This document shows, one piece after another, positions 42,105 through 52,223 of a stretch of DNA of 54,349 bases. Below the pieces are notes generated by a model. The model was not told the origin of the DNA. It did not search any database and worked only from the letters and a program-made list of their open reading frames with translations. Each line of letters begins with the position of its first letter. Positions within the stretch are counted from its first letter, which is position 1. Both the position numbers and the translations under genes were made by a program. This DNA is from Macrocybe gigantea (taxonomy: Eukaryota; Basidiomycota; Agaricomycetes; Agaricales; Callistosporiaceae), in assembly GCA_011319805.1 (NCBI GenBank), contig SJRY01000036.1, forward strand, positions 1-54,349, in the 5' to 3' direction.

Positions 42105-44786
42105 ATGAACCTGGCCAGCACCAAACCCTCCGCCGTCGACATTCAGAACCACCTGTATGCATCCTTCCTCGATGGCAAGACCGCTGACGTCGCTTTACGC
42201 ATCAAAGGTTCTTGGTCTGCCATTTACAAACTCCATCGTGTCGTCTTGATACAATCCGTGAGTCCATTGTCACTATCAGCATGAGTCGCTGGTCTTATCT
42301 GTCTTCACAGGGCTTCTTTCGTGCCCTCTTTACAGCGGGTTTCAGCGAATCCACCCCGAGGATTGCCCCCAGCAACATCTGGCCCGAGGAGATCATCGTT
42401 CATTTCGATGATCCCAACATAACACGTGCTGGTAAGAAGTACTGCAGTCATTTATGTTTCTTCATTAATTTTGCCATCCACGACTAGCGTTTGAGTACGT
42501 CCATTGAGCTGCTTACATCTGCTCTGATTTGACGTCTTGTCTTGTCTGATGCAGGATAAGCATCTCAAGACTGTATGGTGGGGGGCCCGCATTGCACATA
42601 CCAGCTTCCTTGATACCCACAACGACACATCCTCTGACCTCTTCGTTCCCTCGCAAGGTCCCATATTCCAAAGCTCCTGATGGACATCATCTGGCAACAC
42701 CCCATTTTCTTCTTTCCCTTCTCGCTACCGCCGTTTACCTTTCCATTCCATCTGTCGCATCGCAAGCACTGACGTCGATTCTGAACACCATCGGGCCTTA
42801 TACCGTTATTGACTATTTGAACTTTGCATGCGGCAAACCCATCGCATCATTCGCCACCCGAGAAAGCGAGCTCCAGGCAGCGACAGGCTTGGAACATGTC
42901 GCTCAGATATTGGATGACCAGAGTTTCCAGGATACAATTGGATTGGCTGGAAAGAGACGACGCGTTGCAGGAACGTACAGATCCAACCCAACCGGTTCTG
43001 ATTCGGAGGCGGGTTCTGATAAGCATGCGGACCCGGAAGCGTTGATGGCCTTGGAACAAGGAGTTCCTGAGCCCGAACTAAAGGTTTCCCTTCACTATGG
43101 CTCTATCTCGGATAGGATTGGGCAGGCCTGTGCCTGCTGGCTTGCGCGGTGGGGAGTCGACATGTTGAGCTACGAGGAACAGGAGCAGGAGCGGTTGAAT
43201 GACGCAGAGGCTATCACTCCCATCCATGCCCGCAAGCGCGCCATGACTATCCCATTTGACACGGCGTCTTCATCCAATCTGGTCGACAGCCAGGAAGGGA
43301 TTGTTCTTCCAAAGATCTGGGATCGCGAAGGACTCAGCCCAGATTGGGTAGCAGCTATTGTCTCTGCTGATACTTTCTTTGTCAGAGGAGAGCGGGAAAG
43401 ATACGAGTTTGCGCGATCAGTGGTAGAGCTCAGGAGGAGACATGGTGTTATCGAATCCGAGGAGTTGGAGTGGAAGCGAATGTTTGAGGAAGGCATTTTT
43501 TACGAAAACATGGTCAGCGACAATTCCTTGGTTCGCTGTCATCGAAGCCTATGTCCTCACCTTTCATTCCAGACCATTGAAGATCTGTTCCACATATCTC
43601 GGGACGTTTCACTGACGACTAAACAGCCTTTCGTGTCCCTATCAATTCTTCAGGCAGCTCTGTGGACTCAATCCATTTTACGGCATCGTATCACCTCTCC
43701 ATCGAATCGGGAAAAGGAACTCTCAATTACACAAACCACTGCAGAAGTATCGTCGACAAATGAAATGATAGGCGAGCCGCCAAAGACATACTTTGCCGTT
43801 ACAACCAACTCGCTCCGTCGCGTCGGTGGCGATGGGAAGAGCGGCAATTCCGCCGAATCGGTCGTTTCTATGGACCAATTGTTCGCCCTCCCGTCTCCGG
43901 ACGGCTTATCCCCTCGACCTGATTCCGGTACTGTTATTCAGCACTACATCCATTCGGAATCGAATTACTTCGGTCTGCTCGATTCTCGCTTCACCGCTGC
44001 AGCTTGTGCGAAAGCTGATCCTTCGGGCAACGCTCGATGGACTTCCTACCCGCCGTACCGCTTCGCGATTGAGTTTTGGGACATCAACTCTGTAAGGGAC
44101 AAAAACAGACTGTATTCCCAAACGATTTTCTACGCTGGCAGTCTTTTCAACGTGTATGTGCAGGTCATCAGGAAGAAAGATCAGAACCAGCTCGGAATAT
44201 ACCTCCACCGCCAATCCACCGTGGATCACATCCCGCCTGCCAGCGCACCGTCTGTGCTGGCGATCGATCACAGTCATCTGGGCGGAAACAGACGTATTCC
44301 CATGTCCGCATTCCTTCTTTTCCCGTCGCTGCGTCACCTAGCTCAGCGTCCTCGCACTCGAGTTCCTCTCCAACACACTATTCGCCCTCGATTCACCCGC
44401 CTCGTACTCCGACGCCCCCGCGGCGTGCCAACGGTTCCACCTCACCAGCCTCATCCATCGCCTCCAGCCCGCCATCCACGACTACTATGTGGAACATGCA
44501 CACGTTGCCGGCAACATTCCCGCCTGTCTCACCGCCGCAGCCGTTTCGCGACCCACGCCCATCGGTCAGTGCATACTTTAGCGTGACATGCGCGAGCCCG
44601 ACAGGCTCCTTTCAGACGCGCTTCAACAGCTCGCCGGACGTATTCGCTATCGGCTCGAGTTGGGGATGGAAGTCGGGCTCACTGATCACGGAGTACCTGG
44701 ATTTCGCGGACGTGCAGAACCATGACACCCCACCGCGTGGAAGGGAGGTCAGCCTTCGTGCAACTGTGTTGTTGGGATTGGTTTGA
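42105..44786 (+). CDS. BTB/POZ domain protein
   Basis: The BTB fold is built from exons 42105-42257, 42311-42431, a 7-nt microexon at 42488-42494 and the exon from 42555. It reads FLDGKTADVALRIKGSW, IYKLHRVVLIQS, GFFRALFTAGF, IIVHFDDPNITRAAFEI and SISRLYGGGPALHIPAS, followed by LATAVYLSIPSVASQALTSI. The rest resembles germ-cell-less-like BTB proteins, with a YENMTIEDLFHISRD segment restored by an in-frame 60-nt intron. The C-terminal domain (PPYRFAIEFWDINSV, FYAGSLFNVYVQVIRKKDQN, QLGIYLHRQST) is followed by a Ser/Pro-rich linker and SPDVFAIGSSWGWKSGSLI. BTB proteins of this kind often act as cullin-3 adaptors. Near 44254-44291 the frame changes: either one base is missing or a 38-nt intron is removed. 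Confidence 0.82.
42488..42494 (+). other. 7-nt microexon in the BTB gene
   Basis: The acceptor ACTAG (ends 42487) and donor GTACGT (starts 42495) enclose CGTTTGA, between introns of 56 nt (42432-42487) and 60 nt (42495-42554). This splicing alone joins NITRA to FEISISRLYGGG in frame. Confidence 0.82.
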
Positions 44787-46146
44787 CACGATCTTCTTAC
44801 CTGCATTTTCTTCAACAATATGCCATGGCCTTTTCTTTTTCAATTTCGGGCTTTCCTGTTGCTGTCACCGGAATCATGCTGTGTACAGTCATGTATCTAG
44901 CTTTCGATGGGTTTCATTATTGTAGGAATTTATTATGCGTAATTTTTTAATTCAGTGTTGGTGGAACAGTGAACTTCAGATTGACACTTGTCAGCCTACT
45001 TTTCTGCTCCTTCCGATGCGACTTGTCACCAGCCGTACCTCTGTATCCTCCGTTATCCTAGCATCTCTATGTCTTATGCATTTCCGAAGGACGTTACGAA
45101 TTCTCAAGCTTCATTCCCCTTTGGAACGGTTCATCTGGTCATTCAGCGTTGGCTGTTCAACACACTCCTTCCCTCAGGTCATCAAAGACTGAGATAGCCT
45201 GAACCTGGATCTCTGCAAAACCATACGCTTGGGAATTTTTCCGCCCCCTTTTTGTTTTTACCTCTTGTGGATATATTCCCTATCACAATGTTCCGGGATC
45301 TGCGGCATGTTCCAGCCTCAGCACCTAAACCTGCAAATGCAGGCTATCATCATGATCTTCTAAGCACTCAGCATAGCATATTGAACATTGTAGAATTACC
45401 AGAAATTGACCGGTTTTTGCACCCACACGACCACGACAGACAAGGATGAAGAAACACATCCAAACTCACGGCAGGCACTGGGCAGGTTCTTGGAGATATA
45501 TAACTCTCTGACTCCAGACCAGAGAGCACAGTAGTCAGTCATATGGAAGAAAGTCAACAACGTCGATGATATGTGACTAAGAAAACTCAACTTCGATGCT
45601 CTGTAGGTGGCGATGTCCATTTGATGGCCCAAACCAAAATTCTGCCAACTACGACCCTTCTGCAACTGGTTAATAATCAATCGATCAATGGTCGTCGGCG
45701 CTCGACTTTGAATTGGGGTGTGGAGTACATAGCCTCAAGTTTGCCTCGTGAAACTAGGGCCTGAACGCTCAAGCCTTTATCTGATTGATATCAATTCTCG
45801 CTCGGAAAGTGACGATTTTCATGCCCCATGGGCAGTTATATCACAGCGTATGCATCAGACACGTTCACTTTATTCGCTTCATAGAACATAGGTTAATGGT
45901 GCATAGCGCATCGTATAGCAATGTAACAAAGGAGAAAAATGCTGGACCCTTTGACGACATGCGATGTTCATGTTGTGTTGATTAGCATCATCGCTTGTCC
46001 CATCGGGAACCGAGCAATCATTCGACCCCTCTTCCAGAAGCCGTTGACGCATTATTGGTTTGGCGTGCCTTTTCGCATTTAAAAAGTCCTTGCGGGACAA
46101 CATGTAGGTAGCGTTCGCCCCCATCCCGACCTGACAGATAATTGAG
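44787..46146. other. intergenic, no gene recognised
   Basis: This 1.36-kb stretch between two plus-strand genes has only short reading frames without motifs. The large size relative to other gaps here would suit a regulated promoter for the secreted cysteine-rich peptide downstream. Confidence 0.5.
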
Positions 46147-46863
46147 ATGCATTTCAAACTGCCTTTCTCTATCGTTCTTACACTCCTCGGCGCGCTCGCT
46201 GCCGCTGCCGATACCGAGCAAGGGCAGAACTCTGGCGTAGAGTACGCGGAGCTTGAGCCATACCTTGAGTCGCCTCTCAAAGAGGGCCAAGGGGTCGCGC
46301 CGACTGCTCGAGAAGTGGGGATTCGTGGACTCCTTGAGACACGCCAAAGCTGTCATAAGGGATACGGCTATTGCAGAAACACGGGTGTCTGCTGCCCCAT
46401 CGGAGGCGCTTGTTGCTCCAATCGTATGTTACAGAGGTCTTGTTCACCTTTCGGGCACATGTTGAAGCCACTGACGTTCTAGGTCGATGCTGCAACGCCG
46501 GTCATTGGTGTTATTCTACTGGTAGGAGCCTAAATTCAGCCTGGATGCAAAATCGCAAAGAGTGATATTTCACCTACAGGATGCTGTGCCAACAACGAGT
46601 ATGGCTGCGAAGGCAACTCGTGCTGCCCCAAGAATTGGAGCTGCTGCCGAGGTAAGAGTGAAAAGCCAACTTTGCCATGTACGACTGGACTCACTGTTCG
46701 TGCTTGAACTCAAAAGGCGGAGGGTGTTGTCGACCAGGGTAAGCTTGAAATAAATGCTCACTGTCTTCTTTCAATGACCGAGTATTGGTTGGACAGATAT
46801 CAGTGCTGGATTACCGCGACCGGGAAGAAGGGATGTTGTCCCAAAGGAAAAGTATGCCGATGA
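46147..46863 (+). CDS. secreted granulin-like peptide with 22 cysteines
   Basis: Five exons give 158 residues. The signal peptide is MHFKLPFSIVLTLLGALAAA. An acidic propeptide with a possible processing site (GLLETR) precedes a cysteine-rich domain starting QSCHKGYGYCRNTG. This domain has 22 cysteines in about 90 residues, including eight CC doublets: GVCCPIGGACCSN, RCCNAGHWCYSTGCC, NSCCPKNWSCC, GGGCCRPGYQC and KKGCCPKGKVC. The repeating CC spacing is like that of granulins, which fold as ladders of disulphides. The second to fourth exons are 39, 72 and 22 nt and lie wholly inside the cysteine domain. No enzyme activity is expected. A role in the cell wall, signalling or interaction with other organisms is possible but unknown. 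Confidence 0.85.
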
Positions 46864-47359
46864 AGCATAGCGCTCATTCATGACCATGGATTTGTATCGT
46901 GTATTGCATTTGTTGAAACCAAGATCAGTATTTCTGTGAAAGGTGCTTCACCTTGTCTCCCTTGAGTACACGTGCTACCAAGGCGTACGGGTACTCGAGA
47001 ACTGTACAAAAATCTCTACTCATTGGTGAAACTTATCTTTCCTGAAGAACTCCTCTAGAAGACTTGCATCCTCTTCTGGTGCTGAGTGTCTTTGTGCTTC
47101 TGAAGGCTTATAGCTGGGTCTAAGCGGTGGTTCGACCACGTCGCGATAGAGAGGGCAAGGAGCGAGTGCCATCCAATAGAGAAAAGAAGAGTATATGCAA
47201 CAAGAGGCTTGAACGGATCTCGGAGTCGGCCTGGTCCGCCAATCGACGAATGAGTGACTGTTGCCGTCGTATCTGTCCGAAAATGGAAGGCAAGGTACAT
47301 TAGGTAATGCATAACTATACATGGCCGCTTCATTACCAGCCTTGCTAAACACCTTCACG
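46864..47359. other. intergenic upstream of the MFAP1 gene
   Basis: No gene is recognised in this 496-bp stretch. An in-frame ATG at 47321, upstream of the chosen MFAP1 start, would add a 13-residue extension not usual in the family. Confidence 0.5.
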
Positions 47360-49223
47360 ATGTCGACGACCACAGTGCGCAAGCAAGCTCCCCGACTGCC
47401 TAGGCCTGCCGCACGATACTGGAAAGGTAAAGCGCCCAAGGGTGTTGTTGAAGTCGAGTCAGATTCGGATATCGAGGAAGAGGAGCAGCATGTCGAAGAG
47501 GAAGAGCTCGAGATTCCCATTTCCGGAGAGCAGGAGATCATCGCAGAGGGCGAAGAGGTTGGTGAGGGTGAACGACTGGGAGGCGCGGCGGTGCTTGCGA
47601 GGAGGGTGTCGCAGAAAGTGTCTAAGTCGATGAGTGTCGCTCTGAAGGATGTGAATATCTCAAAGGACGGCAAGGTCATTGTTGCAGGCAGAGAGGAGTC
47701 TGGTCGGACTCTATTGGAAGAAGGTGCCTCGTGTCTCTGAATGGTGATTTGCATATGCTGATTTGGCTGATTTGTAACCAGAAATATCTGAAGAGGAGGT
47801 GTTGGAAGAGGAAGAAGCAGGTGTGAAGGAGGAAGAAGAGGAGGAAGAGGTAAGTTCAAGCGGGTTGTTGAAGTGGTTTGCTGATTATCCGTTCGACCAG
47901 TCGAGCGAATATGAGTCCGAGTCTGAAGAGGAGCCACCCAAACCACAATTCCGACCGGTCTTCGTACCGAAGTGCGTCTTTGAAGTTCAGTTCCTTCAAT
48001 GTGCGCTTCTCCTACTCATTAAACCTACTTTCGTTTAGGCGCGCGCGAATCACCATAGCTGAGAAACGCGAAATTGCCACCGACACGGAAGAAGCGCTCC
48101 AAAGAAAAGAGAAGGAAGCAGAGGAACGGCGGAAACAGAGCCACGACATGGTTGCGGAGAGCATAAAGAGGGAGATAGCGGAAAGTACGTCACGACACAC
48201 TCTGTTCCCGAGATGTGGCATCTAAAATTTGTTGCAGAGGAAAAGGAAGCTGACATCCATGAGGTTGATGATACGGATGGGTTGGATCCGGAAGGCGAGT
48301 TTGAAGCTTGGAGGTTGAGAGAATTGGGCAGGATCAAGAAGGAGAAGGAAGAGGAAATGCAACGGGAGAGAGAGCGAGAAGAAGTGGAGCGACGAAGAGC
48401 ATTACCGGAAGAGCAGAGGCTAAAAGAGGATTTGGAGAGGGCGAAGAAATTGCGCGAAGAGAAGCCCAAAGGAAAGCAAAAGTTTCTGCAAAAGTATTGG
48501 CACAAAGGTGCCTTCCATCAAGTAAGCAAACGGACGTGTCTAAATTCCTCTCCAGTCCTCATTTTATCTTTTAAATAGGATGAAGAAATCCTCAAACGAC
48601 ACGATTACACGGAAGCGACAGAGTCGACGGTGGACGTGTCGCTGCTCCCGAAAGTGATGCAAGTCAGGAATTTTGGGAAGCGCAGTCGGACAAAATATAC
48701 ACATTTGCTCGATCAAGATACCACGGTTGGCACTGGTGGATTCGGTGGGTCTGCACCAGTCAAGGCAGGTGGATTGTCGTTAGACGGAGGGGGATGCTTT
48801 ATATGTGGTGGGCCTCATTTGAAGAAAGGTGAGAAAATTATTTTGTTTTCCTCTACAGAAGCGTGCTTAATCCGCGTCATTTTCTCAACAGACTGCCCCC
48901 AAAATACCGCCGAGCGCAAGACAGGAGCAAACAATATTCCAACTGGACCGGGGCGTGGGGCAGATGGTCCACAACGGCGGGAATACGACAGAGGGCGCTG
49001 GGACGACCGACGGAGAGATAATGGTCGATCACGGTATGAGGATGGGCGGCGTAAAGACTGGCGGCGACGTTCATATTCTCGTTCTCGGTCGCGGTCACGT
49101 TCTCGTTCTCCCGCACGTGAGCCTCGAAGGCGTGATTATGAATACGAAGCAAAAACGCGGCGACGGCGGTCTCGTGAGCGATCAGTGGAGGTGCTGCGGG
49201 ACAAACGACGTCGGCTGGACTGA
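47360..49223 (+). CDS. MFAP1: MFAP1-family spliceosome protein with zinc knuckle and RS tail
   Basis: The protein begins [20 protein letters not shown] and has a long acidic front with [11 protein letters not shown]. The family core follows: [97 protein letters not shown] and [17 protein letters not shown]1 is a component of the pre-catalytic spliceosome (B complex) in the nucleus. Unlike human MFAP1, the protein continues with a zinc knuckle ([13 protein letters not shown]) and an Arg/Ser-rich tail with [20 protein letters not shown]. All exon junctions keep the frame. The zinc knuckle and RS tail suggest direct RNA contact. Confidence 0.93.
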
Positions 49224-49507
49224 GCGTTGTACAGTACTTTGCTGCACATTTTTATTGCATCGCTATTCCGATCACGATCGAGGAAGCTCAGATACGGAAT
49301 ATCACGTGATTTACTCTGAGTTTTCAACGCGAAATCATGGTCGTTGGCAGTAAAGCATGTCTGTTCTGGACTTGTCCGTGGGATTCCGCTGATAGACTCC
49401 TGAAAGTTCTGCTCAGGGACAGCATTCGCCCGACTTGTCCGGTAGACTTCAATTAAATATCCGAGCTCTGAAGCTCAGGTCTTCCCGGTCACCTTCATCC
49501 AATCCCC

Positions 49508-51394
49508 ATGCCACGCAAAGTACGGGTTGCCGTCTTGGGCAGCGGTCTCGCAGGCCTGACCGCGGCGTATCTTTTGATAAACACGACGCCACCCGATTCT
49601 GACGTTGAATTTGAGGTCCACCTCTTTGAAAAGGCATGACTTCTCGTCTCTTGTTGATAACGTTCTGTGCCAACTAGCTTTCTTTCTCGTTGCTCAGTCC
49701 GATGTGCTGGGCATGGACTCGTCATCTGTGTCTCTTCCAATCGCTGGCGGAGACCGCGACTGGAGAATTGACGTCCCGATGAGGTCATTCCAAGGAGGTG
49801 CATTCCTTTTCTTTTTTTTTTTTTTTACCCTTCCATGAAGTTGCCTCTGATTTATCGACACTTACATTTTGCTCCGCCAGGATACTACCCTCAGCTGATC
49901 GCTTTCTACAAGCGCCTTGGGGTGTCGTTCCGGGAAACGGACTTTACATACTCCTTCTCGCTGCTCAGCGCGTCTTCCAATGCGGCGCGGGACCACCGCA
50001 TCACCGCGACGATGCTGTACAACGGCTCTTCCGGTCTCGGTGGACTGAGCATGCCCTCGATACTCAAAGAAGCGTATCGGTCCACGAAAGACCGAGGACC
50101 CATCGTCCAGGCTGCGATAAGGGCACAAGCCATCGCGCTCTTTCTTCTCATGGTCGCGCAGATCATGATATGTTATATCAGGATGCTCTATTACTCATCT
50201 CCTCTCGGTCGACGGCAGTCTACTACGGAGCAAACGTTTGCAGACTGGGCTGAAAAGACCGTGCCGACAAACCCATTGGCGCGATGGACGGGGCTGGATG
50301 TCGCCTGGAGGGATTATACTCAAACCGTGCTCGTCCCTCTCTTCTCCGCTGTATGCACCGCACCAGAAGAAGCCGTGCAAAACCACCCTGTCGAGGAGAT
50401 CCTTGGTGAGCACTTTACGGTCCGTGGACGCGTGCCTACTCAGTTGATTGCGTGCTTTTTCTCTTGCTCAGATTATATTTGGCTTACCCTGGGCACACAT
50501 CACTACGTCGCTCGACAAGGAGTGCGAGACGTCGTCTCTCGCCTAGCCGCGAACGTGCAGCATGTCCATCTGTCATCGCCCATCACCGGAATATATACCG
50601 ATCCTACTGACGCGCGACTCGTCTCCGTGCACTGTGATACCCCCGGAAGCCCGACGGTCGTCGACGGCTTCCATCATGTCATCTTCGCCACACAGGCATC
50701 CCATGCGGTTCCCATTCTGAAATCGTATGCGTCGTCACTCCCGGCGCGCGATCCGAAACGGCGGCAGCTGGAGGACCAGATACAATGCCTCAAGACGTTC
50801 ACTTACTGCCGCACAGTTGTTATTAACCATACCGACTCGTCGCTGTTGCCCGACAGCGTGACAGACCGGCGCGATCTGAACCTTATATGCCTAGACCCGG
50901 AAAGTTCGCTCGAGAAAGTCGAGCAGGATGATTGCGAGAAATTGCCCAACGCCGCGAACGTACTTTCACCAACGTATACCATGGCTACGCACGCGTTGCG
51001 CCCACCGAGCGGGTATCCAGCACACCTGCCGGCCGTATATCAAACGACGGACCCGATCATATCGCCCAAGGAGGACTGCATACTCAGCGTCGCCACTCTA
51101 GAACGGGCCGTGCTGACGCTGGAGTCGAAGGAGGCGCTGAAGGGTCTGTATCGCGGGAACGGAAAAAAATGGTGGGAGTCGAGCGAAGAGCCCGAGGAGA
51201 ATGCATCGCAGCTGGGTAGTCTGCAGGGCGCTGGAAAATTATCAGGGATCCCAGGAGCGGGGGTGTGGATCTGCGGGTCATTCGCATACCCCGGCATACC
51301 ACTCTTGGAAGGCTGTGTTGTGAGTGCACGGAACATCATTGAGCAGGGTGTGTGGAAGTGCGAGGGCGTCCGATCGACGAAATCACCTTGGTAA
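49508..51394 (+). CDS. FAD-dependent amine-oxidase-like oxidoreductase
   Basis: The start MPRKVRVAVLGSGLAGLTAA carries the GxGxxG dinucleotide-binding fold, and FEVHLFEK supplies the second strand with its acidic end. The order then is SDVLGMDSSSVSLPI, FQGGYYPQLIAFYKRLGVSF, a hydrophobic stretch (ALFLLMVAQIMICYIRMLYY) that could touch membrane, THHYVARQGVRDVVSRLAAN and the C-terminal FAD-binding GAGVWICGSFAYPGIPLLEG. Proteins of this group (COG2907-like, often annotated as flavin-containing amine oxidoreductases) have unknown substrates. The first intron (49634-49697) uses a GC donor after GAAAAG, as the frame hits TGA two codons later. Downstream exons join normally. The stop is 53 bp from the convergent Ump1 gene. 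Confidence 0.85.
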
Positions 51395-51447
51395 AATTTC
51401 AGGGTGTTGCTCATGTTGATCTTACAAGTGTTATTACGAGGATTAAT

Positions 51448-52040
51448 CTACAAGCAGAGATGATGCTTTTCCATCTCTTTGTGAAAGTCCAGCGCCGGAC
51501 CTGTCTCCATGCCTAACATCGCAGCAGAAGGAAAGTATGAACGAAGACTTAGGTGCCGTTAATGGAGTTGCTCACCATGGAAGACGTCCACGGGCTCTAT
51601 TGTTTCGTCTCGTCCCATAAGGATATCGAGATGGATATTCGAAGGCGACATCGCCGACATGAGGGAGTTCTGTGGCCATCATAAGATGACGCAAGTACAG
51701 CGAGGATGCCGATGACACGCACGGATGCGACAATTTTCCGTTCCATGAGCAGTCGCATAGGAGCATGCATGCCATAGGTGTTTCGTTGCATCGTGAGCTT
51801 GGCGTTATCTTGCGTCGCCTCCCACTATCGAAGGATCAGTTGAGCAAAAGAGACCAAAGAATTCTAGCGACGCACGTTCTCTAGGCGGTGTTTGAAGCTG
51901 CTGGGGGTGTCCACCTCTGCAGCGATGTTGCGAGGACCATACTGGAGTGTGTCATGGAGGCCGAGGTTGTTGGCTGTGGCTTGGACGGAGGCAGACTTTG
52001 GCTTGGAAGGTGGCACGATACGGTAAGATGGTTCCTGCAT
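51448..52040 (-). CDS. UMP1: proteasome maturation factor Ump1
   Basis: Four exons (52040-51876, 51824-51723, 51669-51576, 51512-51448) give 141 residues, the usual size. It starts MQEPSYRIVPPSKPKSA and continues with FKHRLENWEATQDNAKLTMQ, RNTYGMHAPMRLLMERKIVA, SNIHLDILMGRDETIEPVDV and GMETGPALDFHKEME. The RxTYGxxxPxR and NxHLDILxGRDExIxxxDV motifs are diagnostic. Ump1 is the chaperone enclosed in half-proteasomes during 20S assembly and is its first substrate. No single exon exceeds 55 codons, so the gene is easily missed without splicing. It is divergent from the RanBPM/Gid1 gene. Confidence 0.95.
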
Positions 52041-52223
52041 AACATATCAGCAGCTGGGTTAGATACCTGCCTGAGGATGCGCACCATGGTTGTCGTCGGA
52101 TGGGATGGACGCGTAAGTGGTAGAACTGTGATGACACGCGTGACTAGTCGTGTGACAGAAGCGGAGATCACGCTGAACCAAAGACTCATTCAAAGGACCT
52201 CTCCTCAGCTGCCAAAGGTCGCC

